Origin: Agapetus fuscipes
Taxonomy: Eukaryota > Arthropoda > Insecta > Trichoptera > Glossosomatidae
DNA: 64,000 nucleotides
Assembly: GCA_951799405.1 (NCBI GenBank)
Contig: OX637341.1
Location: 18,095,659-18,159,658, forward strand
Reading direction: 5' to 3'
A program made the translations under genes and the position numbers. Of the stretch, positions 9,490 to 19,745 are shown piece by piece. The first letter of the stretch is position 1, and each line of letters opens with the position of its first letter. The notes below the pieces were generated by a model that saw only the letters and a list, made by a program, of their open reading frames with translations, ran no database searches and was not told the DNA's origin.

Positions 9490-10689
9490 CATTGAACCCT
9501 TCTGTATGCAAACTAGGACTTTGTATGGTGGGTACAGTTTTTAGTTATATTTTGAAAAAGTAACGACTGATTATTATTGGTATTTATAAAATTTTAAGAA
9601 TGGCAGCCTTTTATCTATTTTTAACCCTTTGACTACCAAGAAAATTGCTAATACATTTTGTATGGAAAATTTTCACTTTGTATGGCGGCTATACTTTTGA
9701 TTCACTTTTTGGAAAAAATAATGATGTAAATATATAGGTTATTATTATTGTTTTACATTTGCAGTACATTATTTTTTTATTAACCCTCTAACTGCCGAGA
9801 ATTTTTCCATTATTTTTTTCTTTTATATGGCAACTCCCTAAACCGAGATTATGATGAAGAAATTATTATAATTATTAGATAGCACTATTATATAAATGGA
9901 TTCACAAAAAAATTAAGAAAAATCGTCGGAGCCGTTTTTGAGAAAATCGCATTTTAAATTTTCAGCTCTTCGGAAGCCATCTTGAATTTTCAAAAAAGTA
10001 AAAAAAAAATGATTACGAATTAAAGTAATAAGCTTGTACTTTCTAAAAAATTTAAAACAAATTTAAATATCTTGCATTTTAATAGGTTTTTGTAATATTT
10101 TCGATTTAAAATTTCAGGTCGTGTAAACGGTGCTTTATATTTATTTTTTCAAAAAATTTTTTTTGTAAATTTGTAGAAATTTATGTTGTCCATAATATTG
10201 TAGAAAATTATATTTTTGTTGACCCCTTAACTTTCGAGAAAATCACAATCGTTTGTTTTTTTCATATGGCAGCCCATAGACACAGATTAGTAAGAGTGTT
10301 GTTATAACTAATTTATTAAGTTAAAAATTAATTAGTGGCACAGTGAAAATTTAAGAAAAATTCTTGGAGCCGTTTTTGAAAAAAGTGCTATTTTATGTTT
10401 TTTTTGTATGGCAGCCATCTTGAATTTTCAAGTTGGTGTAATGCCATGTTATTCATACTTAATACATGTCCAAAAAAGTTGATAAAGCCAAAATTTGGTA
10501 TCTCTAGGTCTTATACTTTGGAAAGTGACACACACACATACATACATACATACATACATACATACATACATACATACATACATACATACAGACGGACGTT
10601 TTTGAAAGATAGTGTTTTTTGGCATGTCCTGCACCAGGACAATTCATTTCCGTGAAAACCTCGAAATTTTTTTTTCACACCAAATCATA
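9490..10689. repeat. AT-rich unknown with ~438-bp internal duplication
   Basis: A GGAGCCGTTTTTGA module followed by a GCCATCTTGAATTTTC module occurs at about 9928 and again at about 10366, a spacing of 438. Loosely related TATGGC(A/G)GC segments occur at about 9682, 9836, 10266 and 10402. No coding frame is convincing. It may be the body of an unidentified AT-rich element. Confidence 0.5.
10530..10592 (+). repeat. (TACA)n microsatellite
   Basis: About 15 near-perfect CATA/TACA units. The two opposed frames crossing it (10395-10655, 10449-10634) are by-products. Confidence 0.95.
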
Positions 10690-10725
10690 ACTTTCTTTTA
10701 TAGCCTTCGGCTATAGCAAGAAAGT
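10690..10725. repeat. Hairpin at insertion boundary
   Basis: ACTTTCTT and TATAGCC pair with GGCTATA and AAGAAAGT around a TTC loop, with a small internal bulge. It ends at the point where the L-A LINE resumes. Terminal hairpins of this kind occur near the 3' end of Helitrons, but no CTRR terminus was seen, so the class is unassigned. Confidence 0.6.
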
Positions 10726-11045
10726 AAAAAAGCGTGAAAGTGAAAGTTCAAAGAAGTGTGATGCGATGGTTTGGACATATTGAAAGGATGAGTGAAGACC
10801 GACTGACAAAAATAGTGTATAAAGGGAATGTAATAGGTAAGCGTGGAAGGGGAAGACCTAGGAAACAATGGATTGATCAGATAAATGAGATTGCGAATGA
10901 ATGGAATCTGCAGAGTGGAAACAAGAGAAGAGCATGCATGAAAAGAGTGATGAAATTAAATGAGTGAAAGAAGTATGCAGGGACAGAGTCAAGTGGAGGC
11001 ACTTGTGTGGAGGTACCGGCCACCCCTAGAGGAATGGCGGAAGGA
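10724..11045 (+). mobile_element. LINE L-A, 3' end, downstream piece
   Basis: The frame 10734-10967 gives VKVKVQRSVMRWFGHIERMS, KGNVIGKRGRGRPRKQWIDQ and NKRRACMKRVMKLNE. The 3' untranslated part ends GGTACCGGCCACCCCTAGAG then GACAAGACAAGGC. It picks up within about two residues of where 7950-8240 stops, so the two are probably one copy that was split. Confidence 0.75.
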
Positions 11046-11159
11046 TACAAGACAAGACAAGGCTTGGCACATTGAGTAGCTGAGATACATTATTATTGAC
11101 CATATCTTTCTTCGGACCATATCTTGGACCTTAAGTATCAAAGGAAGAACACCATATTA

Positions 11160-11540
11160 TTATGTTTTTAGGGGTCCAATAGTCTTCAAATTAACAAAGT
11201 GGTCTTCTTTACAGGATATTTATTCTACACTTAGATTAATTTTTTACATTTATTTAACAATTTACATTTACTTCACATATGGTTTGTGTTCACTTTACTG
11301 TCTTTCGTGCTTAAAAGCAGAGTGTCGTATGATGACTGTCTGTCTGCAAGCTGTTCGCGCCTTTTTATACCTCAGCAATAGAAATAATTACTAGAGGTGG
11401 ATTTCGCTAGAATCTTCTCGAAGCAGATAATCTAGTGGCTTCTTCCTAAAATTTCTTTACCCTAGGTACTTATAATAATTAATCCTACTTATATACAGCT
11501 CTCATCAGTTATAAATGTTATACCTACCTACCTGAATTTT
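11160..11540 (-). promoter_or_regulatory. Possible LTR or Pol II promoter region
   Basis: On the minus strand a clear TATA box (GGTATAAAAAGGCGCG, TATA at 11361-11369) is followed about 25-30 bases on by CAGACAGTCATC, initiator-like, then by AATAAA signals within 150 bases. A TATA box, start and polyadenylation signal packed this closely is typical of an LTR. No paired LTR, primer-binding site or element body was found, so this remains an inference. Confidence 0.35.
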
Positions 11541-12290
11541 TATGTGTATTTGCTGTTTACATAACAATATGCTCAAATAACTTTCATTTGTTAAATACTG
11601 ATTACAAAGTGTTGAAACACACTGTATTGAATCTATTGTACCGATTAAACTGCGCCTCATCAATACAAACAAACCTCAGACAACATTACACAAATACATG
11701 CATACCACCACACACACAAAACTCCGATAGATTTTGCGTCAAAAAAAAAATTGTCCAAAACATGTCGGTGTGGGTGAGACCACCCCCTGTGTATTTACGA
11801 TAGTGTTGGTGCGTGTGCATTTTTACCGATTCTTTTTCGTTTCGCTGAAATAATGGGCTCAAATGCGAAAAAACGACATCCCCCTCCCTACGCTTTTATC
11901 TATCTATGTGTGGGTGCGCGAAGCTTTTTTTCGGGCTGTAAAAAATGGCGGATTTTCAGTGTCCGGCTCTGAAATTGCAACAGTATCCCCCATTTTAAAT
12001 TGCATATGAGTTGATTGATAGGCTTGAATTTAATCTCGCGTTCAGGACATGAAATTGTACTAAATAAATGTTGTTTTTTGTGAATTTTTAATTGTGTGAA
12101 TTTGATGAAGACGTCTTTCCAGGTTATCAGGAAGTGAAATTTATTTATGATTAATTTAATGGAAATTATATCCAGGTACTCGTTAATACAAGTCATAATA
12201 AAACAATTTAAAAACTGTATTTTAGGTGTTGTTGGGGTAGTTTTAATTAAAATAGATATTTCTGAAAACTTCAAAAAACTCTCAAAGGAG
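11541..12290. other. AT-rich DNA, nothing recognised
   Basis: No product or repeat is recognisable. Two opposed frames at 11900-12335 overlap and lack any recognisable domain. Confidence 0.4.
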
Positions 12291-12293
12291 CAA

Positions 12294-12412
12294 AAACCCT
12301 GCAAAACTTGCTGCTTTTCCCTAAAACAAGGATAAAAATGGTGCTGTTGGAAAAAGTGAACCTTTTGTTACAGTATGGGGAACAGCGTTATGCCAACTTT
12401 TAGTCAAGGAAC
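12294..12412 (-). mobile_element. S3 element, 5' end only, diverged
   Basis: The plus strand reads CCTGCAAAACTTGCTG, AAAAAGTGAACCTTTTGTTA, ATGCCAACTTTTAGTCAAGG. The 3' half is missing. Confidence 0.65.
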
Positions 12413-12500
12413 AAAAGAACTCATTCTTATATTATTTAGAACAGATAAGGGAACAAATGTAGGTTACATTAATCCAAAAATAAAATCCAAGAACTAAAAT

Positions 12501-12758
12501 CAAAATCTAAATCTAAGTTGCAAAGATATATACCTTTTAAGATTCATATTAAACGCATTCCGACAAGCAGACATGTATAAGTTCCGCTAACACACCCCGC
12601 ATGTGGACCTACAATATAAAAACCCAATCTGAAATGAACATAAGCCCTGCAACTCTTGCTGACCTTCCCTGACACAGGGGTGACATTGTCAAAGTGAAAC
12701 ATTTTTTACAGTATGGGCGGTCAGCCTCATAACAACCTATAAGTCAAAGTCAAGGAAC
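12501..12758 (-). mobile_element. S3 element, full length
   Basis: It runs from CTAAATCTAAGTTGCAAAGA to CTATAAGTCAAAGTCAAGGA with all internal landmarks. The terminal AGTCAA is duplicated. Confidence 0.85.
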
Positions 12759-13039
12759 AAAAAAACACTTTCTTATATTATTTAAAACAGTTAAGGGAAC
12801 GAATGCGATTCATCTATGTAGGTTAAATTAATCCAAAAATATATCCAAGTACCTAAGTATATGCAAATTATCAGAATACATTTGAAATGCTCTGGGTAAT
12901 ATAAGTGATACAATAAACCACATTCATTCGCATCTATGTTGCAACATACTTTAAACACAGCAAATTGATTGTCGCAATTAGCCAAAATCTTGGCTTAGCC
13001 TCCGCCACGTCACCGTACAACATTATAAATTATCTCCGA

Positions 13040-13330
13040 TACATCACAGCCTTCCCCCCAAAGTGCATCCGTGGAGGGGACGCGTCCAAAACTCAGAGCG
13101 GGTCGGGGGGGGGAGTTGATTTACAGGCTCGTCCTTCACCGTCATCTCTGCAGCTTCCGCCCCCCACCCTCCCCTGTGTTGACTCCCTTTCTGGTATCTA
13201 CCCCCCCTTTTTGGACTGCACACCCCCAGTCTCCTACTCCCCCTTTTGATCACACCCCCCCCCCTTTTTTGCCCCGTTTTGTCTCTCCCCGTTTTACCCC
13301 CCAGGCCGGAGCATTTCCGGGGAATCAGAT
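13040..13330. repeat. G/C-tract island
   Basis: A GTCGGGGGGGGGAG run is followed by many C-runs up to 10 long (CACACCCCCCCCCC). Opposed frames covering it (13044-13406) are low-complexity products. It might fold into G-quadruplexes on either strand. Confidence 0.6.
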
Positions 13331-13499
13331 TTTTTATCCGGCCGTAGGTCGCGCATACAATGAGCGGCATGTATTATGCACACACACGATGCATGCGGCT
13401 CCCTAGATTGATCGGTTTACGTAAGTTCGACAGATTTTTTCATTTGTTTGAGGTACCTGTATGTCTATACGGGATTCACATGATTTATACAGCCGGATT

Positions 13500-14046
13500 G
13501 AATTAACTAATCTAATCTCATCAAATCTAATCTAATCTAATCTTATCTAAGTTGTAAAGATATGTAACATTAGGGATTCACATTATATGCATTTTGACAA
13601 GTAGACACAAGTAGTTCACGCTTGTATATACATGCCCCATGTGAACCTACAATATAAAAAGCCGAATCTCAAATGTACATAAGCCCCGCAACTCTAGTCG
13701 ACCTTCTCTGAAACAGGGGTGACATTGCGCTCCCCCAGTTCTTGTTTACCGTATACGCCAATCTTGTCAAAGATGACTTTTTCATGCAGTTGTCTTATGA
13801 ATCAAATTCTACACAATCTGAGCTAAGAAAAACCGTAAAACTCGATTATGTGAGAGTTCTTTTAAATATTTATAATATAAATTTCTTGTTTTTATAAGAC
13901 ACATTGGTCCAGTACACATGCAAACATTGCTCATGTAAAATTTTCTCAATGGCGTATACGAAACAAGAACTAAGGCAGCGATTGGCAAAGTGAATCATTT
14001 TTGACCGTATGGGTGATCAGCCTCATACCAATCTTTAAGCCAAGGA
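13500..14046 (-). mobile_element. S3 element interrupted by MITE2
   Basis: The 3' part (13500-13727, with a long TCTAA-type tail) and 5' part (13981-14046) form one S3 copy. It is split within GACATTG/GCAAAGTG. Removing the insert and one ATTG restores the normal S3 order. Confidence 0.85.
13728..13980. mobile_element. MITE2 with 4-bp ATTG duplication
   Basis: The 253-bp insert starts CGCTCCCCCAGTTCTTGTTT and ends AACAAGAACTAAGGCAGCG. The ends are imperfect inverted repeats of about 30 bp meeting at GTATACGCCA. ATTG flanks it on both sides (13724-13727 and 13981-13984). There is no coding capacity. A 254-bp sister copy is at 20041-20294. Confidence 0.85.
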
Positions 14047-14049
14047 CAA

Positions 14050-14715
14050 ATAAAAAGAAATAAAAAACATAAATAAATTCTAATCTATTCACAAATCACG
14101 AAAGTTAAAAGTAAGGTAATGTTTATTGTTCTATAATAATGTAAGTAGTTGCCACCTCTATCTATAAACCAGTCTATCATACACAGTGACCTTTAAAAAA
14201 CATTAAATCATCTAAATTTCATAATGAAACTTCTAGACATATTTATTCTTTCAAATTAAGATGTTAGAGAACCAGGTAGATGTCAATATTTAATTTATAG
14301 ATTTTTTCTTGTATCGAGTGTATGAACCATGTTATTACTGAGAAATTATGCACGTACTTTAGACAATTTAATTTATAACTAGCATTTAGTTTTATATAAA
14401 AAATTTGTACTGGCAAAAATATGTGAATTTTTCAATGATATATTTGTACAATTCTGGTCGACAGCGCGATTGTTAAAACGCTTGAGTTTTATGCAAAAAG
14501 GTTAGGTTTAATCCAGGGGCGTGCATCCATACAGGCACATGCGCCTAATACGTATGCAATATATGGTAAAAAAAAACGCGTTTAAGCTTGATATTGAGAT
14601 TTAAAATTCCAAATTAAAGTTTGATTGTAGCCATCGTTAGCACTTTAGTCAATTTCAAATGAGTTATTTTAAAGGAATGTGAAAAAATATTTATTCTAAA
14701 ATGTATTTAAGTAAG
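14050..14715. other. AT-rich DNA, nothing recognised
   Basis: No recognisable coding frame or shared repeat. Confidence 0.45.
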
Positions 14716-14717
14716 TG

Positions 14718-15190
14718 TATGACCGGTCCGTAGTTCAGTGGTAACACTTCAGCTCGTAAATTGAAGGCTGTGGGTTCGAATCCCGGCGGAGCACAAAAAA
14801 ATACCATTTATATTTTCAAATTTGCTCTTCGTTGGGTTGAAAAATTCATACACCTTTACCAATAAACGGTCCAAACCATCAAAGGTCCATTCAACCTTAC
14901 AGTAACTGGGTCTTGCTTGAGAATTGGTGATTTGTAGCGACGACCAAGCTCGTAAAAAGTCCGGTCGATAGCTCAGTTGGTAGAATGCTTGCATTCCATG
15001 CCGAGAGCAAGGGTTCGATCTCAAGGTTTACTCAGCCTTCACAAGAAATGAGAACCAGCCCCCCCGGGAGCTGGGAAACCCCCACATTAACTTAAAGTGG
15101 TTGGTGTGGGGGTTTCCCAGCTTTTCCCAGCGGGGCTAACACAGGCAAGAAGTTACACTATATGTGGAGCTTAGTTGCGTTTATTTGCTT
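14718..15190 (+). mobile_element. S1+S2 composite SINE, short S2
   Basis: The S1 part (14718-14957) has a good head (GACCGGTCCGTAGTTCAGTG), core GATTTGTAGCGACGACC and ends AAGCTCGTA. AAAAGTCCGGTCGATAGCTC then opens S2, which jumps from GGGTTCGATC to AAGGTTTACTCAGCC. The S2 3' part contains an internal repeat of CCCAGCTTTTCCCAG and ends GCTTAGTTGCGTTT. Confidence 0.85.
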
Positions 15191-15640
15191 ATACACTATG
15201 CAAGCGCCTGCCTTAATCCCAGCCAAGAGTGTCAGATATAATTTCCCGTTTTGGTGATGATATCAAATGAAAAGTCAAAACGTTTACTCTTACCTACTTC
15301 TGACTTAACAAGAATTGTAAAACTCTCTCCTTTGAAAATGTAAGAACATAATAGCCCTTCTTTCAAGTTAAGAAGTTGGCGTTAGCTTGACCTGTTTACC
15401 TGTGAAAATAAATTGGTTTCAGTAACCAAAAAAAACAATCTCTTTGGTGAATAGAACATGACAAAAAGTTTCAGGAACAAAATAGCCTTTTTTTAAATGG
15501 TTGGCTTAAGCTCGACCCATTTACCTGTAAGAATAAAAAAGTTTCATTAACCATATAAATCCTTTCAGTGACTAGAACGCGGCAAAAAAATGCTCTAAGG
15601 TGCAGCTTATTTGCGCTACATTTTACGTTGCGTAGGTATC
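15191..15640 (+). mobile_element. S2-derived fragments, decayed
   Basis: Pieces such as GAGTGTCAGATATAATTTCC, GACCTGTTTACCTGTGAAAA and GACTAGAACGCGGCAA follow S2 order twice over. They suggest two worn copies in tandem. Boundaries are uncertain. Confidence 0.4.
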
Positions 15641-15667
15641 TTGTATGTGATATTAAGAATCGCCAGA

Positions 15668-15895
15668 TTTTTGAGAATAACAATCATTGAGCAGGAAGAG
15701 GAGACGGTTCTGGAGGGGACCATATAGACCGCATGAACGAAAGAAGGATAGCCCGAGTCGTGGCACAGGAGATACCGGACAGCCAGCGTCTACCAGGTTG
15801 CCCTCCCAAAAGATGGAAGAACAGCTGGTCTTCTGCATCACAGGAGGGAGTTCCACAATAAACAGATCATAGATCTATAACAAGAGAAAGAAGGA
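15668..15895 (+). mobile_element. LINE L-D, 3' end
   Basis: Broken frames give HIDRMNERRIARVVAQEIPD-like sequence, then PPKRWKNSWSSASQEGVP. The 3' end is ACAGATCATAGATCTATAAC followed by an AAGAAGG-type tail. Copies of the same end are at 23045, 33712 and 58845, all on the plus strand. It is truncated far downstream of the catalytic domains. Confidence 0.75.
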
Positions 15896-15899
15896 AAAG

Positions 15900-16600
15900 A
15901 AGATGGTCATAAATTACTACAAATTAAACCCAGAAAAGAAACGAATCTTAGAAAGTTTGCTAATTACGACAAGTGTTCAAATTTCGTTGGATTGGTAATT
16001 ATGAATTAGGAAGGTACAGAACATTTTGTGGATTTTAAACAGCGGGGAACAAAGGCCCTATTAATCATTTGGATTTATCGAAATGCTGTTCCATTATCTC
16101 GTAAACTGAAAATGAGTTGGCAAATAAAAAAACTGTTTCCAAGTATACAACATAACGTTCCAACTTAACCAGAGTACTTTTTACGAAAATTGCATGGAAA
16201 GTAAAACGCTTCCTAGACGAGCTGTTTAAATTTATACAGTTTTTTTCGAAAACGCTATAATTGAGTTTAGACGTACACATTTGTATTTGTGATACCTGTA
16301 GAGTATTTTTTCCAATATTGTATGGGGGGGGGATAAAAAACTATTGGACAGCTAATAAAACGTATCAAGCTATAAATTATTCTCATTTTTTTTTCTAGGA
16401 AAAGCTTCCGTCGAATGCTTTGTCGAATGAAATTTTCTTTGTTGCAATTTTTAAGTCGTGCTGTTTTTGTTTTGAGTATGAATTTGTGGTCATTTTACAA
16501 TTTTAAAATAAGACTGCTATTGTATGAAGCTAAGAAAAGCAAAATTTGTACAAATTTTACAGTATTCGTTCTCCAGTGCTTGTTTGGCTTATCTAATATT
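15900..16600. other. AT-rich DNA, nothing recognised
   Basis: No shared repeat and no recognisable product. There is a GGGGGGGGG run at 16324-16332. Confidence 0.4.
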
Positions 16601-16603
16601 TGA

Positions 16604-16765
16604 CTCAAAGATGACCTTGTCTTAAAAATCACATTCTACACAATTTGAGGTAAGAAAAAAACGTATATTCATTCATAAGACACATTAGTTCAGTACGCAT
16701 ACAGACATTGATCATGTGAAATTACCTCTGTTGGAGATACGAAAAACAAGCACTAAGGGGACTTA
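16604..16765. mobile_element. MITE2, degenerate copy
   Basis: Internal MITE2 landmarks remain: GATGACCTTGTCTTA, TCACATTCTACACAATTTGA, CATAAGACACATTAGTTCAG and ACAAGCACTAAGG. The terminal repeats are mostly lost. Confidence 0.6.
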
Positions 16766-16769
16766 TTAC

Positions 16770-17135
16770 CTGCAAAGGATAGAGCTAGCATTCAGAACCT
16801 CTTTATTGTCACCGGTGAGGGATAATCCTTTATAGGTATACAATTAATACAAAAAGTCGGTGCTATGGCCACGGCGGTCAAGATGCTTGTTCAGCTAGCG
16901 TATTTGGTTCAGATAACGTTGGTTCAAGCCACGGCTGGCCCCTTTTACCATAACATTGACCCTGGTTAAGATGTCGTTGCATGCACACAAGCTTCTGCTT
17001 TCGCATGAAGACAACTGGCCTGCCAAAATAGGTTGGTGAATTGCATTCCTCTTCACAATTTTTTTTTTTTTTAAATATAATAAAAAAAAAATAGGCTTTT
17101 GACTACCAGAAAACACACACGGTAAACCACGTGGC
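16770..17135. other. Unassigned DNA
   Basis: No recognised gene or repeat. It contains A- and T-runs around 17060-17090. Confidence 0.35.
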
Positions 17136-17139
17136 CTAT

Positions 17140-17490
17140 TGTTTTTTTTTTTTTTTTTTTTAAGAAATCCTGTGCGGGAGACTCCCTAGATTCTAAAGAC
17201 TCTAGGGGTCTATGACACTTGTTGTAGTGCCGCAGAGGTGTACGAGCTTGGTCGTCGCTACAAAGCGCCAATACTCAAGCAAGACCCAGTTGCTGTAAGG
17301 CTGGATGGACCTTTTGGTGACCGGTCATTGGTAAAGGTTTATGAATTTTTCAACCCAGCGAAGAGCACATTCGAAATATTAATGGTATATTTTTGTGCTC
17401 CGCCGGGATCTGAATCCACAACCTTCCATTTACGAGTCCGGAGTGTTGCCACTACGGACTACGGACCGGTCCAAGTGTATTTTTTTAGGA
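17140..17490 (-). mobile_element. S1 SINE with LINE-type tail B
   Basis: Reverse of the order seen at 31455 and 62405. The poly(T) at 17142-17161 is the SINE poly(A). CCTGTGCGGGAGACTCCC to CCGCAGAGGTG is tail B, the L-H 3' end. The S1 core (core form GCTTTGTAGCGACGAC) and head end at GGACCGGTCC. The plus-strand frame 17238-17522 is antisense. Confidence 0.85.
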
Positions 17491-17504
17491 AAAAAAAGCC
17501 AACA

Positions 17505-17695
17505 AACCGGTCCGTAGTCTAGTAGTTTACACATCTGACTCGTAAATGGAAGGTTGTAGGTTCGAATCTCGGTGGAGCACAGAAAATACACCATTTATAT
17601 TTTCAAATACGCTCTTCGCTGGGTTGAAAAAAATCATATACCTTTACCAAAGACCGGTCACTAAAGGTCTATCCAGTATCCAGCCCTACAGCACT
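17505..17695 (+). mobile_element. S1 SINE, head-to-head with previous copy
   Basis: It starts AACCGGTCCGTAGTCTAGTA and runs to CCCTACAGCACTTTC, where it is 3' truncated. Its 5' end lies about 15 bp from the 5' end of the minus-strand S1, giving an imperfect inverted repeat with arms of roughly 190 bp. Confidence 0.85.
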
Positions 17696-18009
17696 TTCTA
17701 GTTCCCTGTAGCTTGTCAGTTTTACATTTTCTGTTGTGGTCTTATCTGTTTGATATTGTTTTTTAAATTAGTATTGTACTTTCAACATTTTGCTATCCAT
17801 CCATACAACCAATTATTCCACAGTATTTATTTTTATTACGCAACTTGTCTTACAAGACTAAACGTGTAAAGCGTTTTGCTTAGCAATTATGCGAAACGTT
17901 CCCACTGTGTGAGCTTACCCTTCCATTAAATGAAACAAGATACTAGCACGCAGAATGCACGAAGTAAACAGCGAATAAAAAGTCCTAAATTTTAATAATA
18001 AATAATAAT

Positions 18010-18445
18010 ATTATGATGATTTATTTGGTGAGCGCTGTTTTTGTGTGTGCCCTCTGCGAGCTTGGTCGTCGCTGTAGAAAGCGCCAATTCTCAAGCAAGA
18101 CCCAATTGCTGTAAGGTTGGATGGACCTTTCAGTGACCGGTCTTTGGTAAAGGTTTATGAATTTTTCAACTCAGCGAAGAGCGCATTCGAAATATAAATG
18201 GTATATTTTTGTGCTCCGCCGGGATCCGAATCCATAACCTTCGATTTACGAGGCCGAAGTGTTGCCACTGGAATACGGACCGGTCCAAGATGCCAACGAC
18301 ACGCGGTGTACCTGAGCGGTAGCCCATCCAAGTACTATATTAAGGTTGTCTGTAAGATATCGCCATGTGCGATAAGACCGCCCATTGTACATATGTCTCT
18401 TTTGTTTATAATTTTAATGTAATTTATTTGTGGTGTACAATAAAG

Positions 18446-18499
<54 letters not shown>

Positions 18500-18600
18500 C
18501 GCGCCCAATGTTACTTAACTTCGGTGATCTATGGGAGCCGGTGCTTTCAACATGGTAACGTCGTTGACAACTTAACTTATGCTTGAGGGACTTGTCAACA
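18010..18600 (-). mobile_element. 5S-S1 chimeric SINE with tail A
   Basis: In minus orientation a 5S rRNA-like module (18576 back to 18499 and 18332 back to 18292) leads straight into the S1 tRNA head (GGACCGGTCC). The S1 core follows in its CTTTCTACAGCGAC form, then tail A ending in AAATAAATCATC and a TATTATT run. The 5S module is broken by a LINE insertion. It is one of four 5S-S1 copies. Confidence 0.85.
18339..18492 (+). mobile_element. LINE 3'-end insertion inside the 5S module
   Basis: A 154-bp insert starts ATTAAGGTTGTCTGTAAGAT, includes CGATAAGACCGCCCATTGTA, and ends CAATAAAGTTTATTATT with a long TTA tail. It is flanked by TACTAT on both sides (18333-18338, 18493-18498). The TACTAT flanks and A/T-rich tail fit target-primed retrotransposition of a severely 5'-truncated LINE. 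Confidence 0.8.
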
Positions 18601-18622
18601 AAGCGAGACCAATTTTGACCCC

Positions 18623-18872
18623 TTACGGAGCTATTCTTAGACTTTTTAGTCGTCGGTTGAGCCCACGCTTTGACAAACTCATGATGCATTTGTATAAAGA
18701 CCTGTCAATCCAAGATGGCCACAAATGAACAGCTGATTAGTTTTAATACAAATATTACCAAAATTTGCTAGGTAAGAATGACCGTGGTGATGAGACTTTC
18801 AGGCCAGGCACCATTAGTTTGTCAAAGCGTGGGCTCAACCGACGACTAAAATGTCAAAGAATAGCCCCGTTA
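18623..18872. mobile_element. MITE1 with TTA target duplication
   Basis: The ends are CGGAGCTATTCTTAGAC and its inverse CAAAGAATAGCCCCG. TTA flanks both sides exactly (18623-18625 and 18870-18872). A 3-bp TTA/TAA duplication is typical of PIF/Harbinger-type elements; that assignment is an inference from the duplication alone. Confidence 0.75.
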
Positions 18873-18950
18873 GTGCTTGTTTGTCTAATGTCCATCAGAG
18901 GTAATTTCACATGAGCAATGTTGGTATGCGTACTGGACCAATATTCCAAC
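18873..18950. mobile_element. MITE2 fragment
   Basis: GTGCTTGTTTGTCTAATGTC, AATTTCACATGAGCAATGTT and CGTACTGGACCAATATTCC match the right half of MITE2 in reverse. Confidence 0.5.
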
Positions 18951-18959
18951 CATTGATTT

Positions 18960-19500
18960 TTCTAATTAACTTAATTACTTAATCGACCTTTTGTTTATGT
19001 TTTCTAATACATTTTTTACATTGTTATGGAAAACTTAATTTCTAAATTAACATGTTTTCAGACCTCAATGGGTAATCAGCTTAATTTCTAATTTCTCAAT
19101 AATCGTCGAAAGGTTATAAAATTATACGGTGAATATTTTAAAATTTCGTTTTGTAACGTACTAGCTCACTTTGTTATACAACTCGCCCAGCCATACTTCA
19201 ATAACAAGTCAATCAAGTGAAATTCTATGGAAACACTTAATTACAAACCAACGCAATGTAAAAACTATCAGTTAACAGTCAAGTGCTTCGAGTGTTGTAG
19301 TTAGTTTAGTATTTATTTAGTATGCAAGTATTTAACAGTTAGTTTAATTTAGTAAGTAAGTTAAAAGTATATTTAAACTACTCGTATCATAGAAATGTTT
19401 TCAAAGTATTCGCTCAATCAAAGCAAGACTGATACGTATTTTCATAATAATGTGTACAAGAGGTGTGTTTAAATATACTCAGTGTAAATCTATTTTGGTG
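18960..19500. other. AT-rich DNA, nothing recognised
   Basis: No coding frame or shared repeat. GTTAGTTTAG-like short repeats occur around 19300-19370. Confidence 0.4.
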
Positions 19501-19504
19501 TTTA

Positions 19505-19560
19505 CTTTCGGGATAACGCGGTAAGAAGATGCCCTATACGTGTAGTTTCATTGCACTTAC
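19505..19560 (+). mobile_element. S2 3' terminus only
   Basis: GGGATAACGCGGTAAGAAGA and TACGTGTAGTTTCATTGC match the S2 end. Confidence 0.5.
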
Positions 19561-19636
19561 GTTAAATAGAAATAATATGTAGATTTACTAAGAATTTGTC
19601 AATTTCGTTGACAAATCAGATCAATGAACAATAATT

Positions 19637-19745
19637 TGGAATGAGGCTGACCTTCCAAGCTGTAAAATTATTGATCAATTTGACCAATACCACCCCTGTT
19701 TTTAGGAAAAGTGACAAGAGTTGCAGAGTTTATGTTTATTTGAGA
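19637..19745 (+). mobile_element. S3 5' half, diverged
   Basis: GGAATGAGGCTGACC, CACCCCTGTTTTTAGGAAAA, AAGAGTTGCAGAGTTTATG, then abrupt change to reverse S2 at GGGGGCC. Confidence 0.6.

Noticed and set aside
10395..10655. Opposed frames of 86 and 61 residues with YIHT / MYVC repeats
   Set aside because: They are translations of a TACA microsatellite.
10690..10725. Helitron 3' end
   Set aside because: The hairpin fits but no CTRR terminus follows and no matching 5' TC end was found.
13044..13406. Pro- and Gly-rich frames of about 110 residues
   Set aside because: Opposed frames over the same C-tract island; low-complexity products.
17238..18422. Frames containing CAPPGSES-T-FHLR and RRDSNPQPSHSES
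   Set aside because: These peptides are translations of the S1 tRNA head in antisense; they recur wherever S1 occurs and are not genes.
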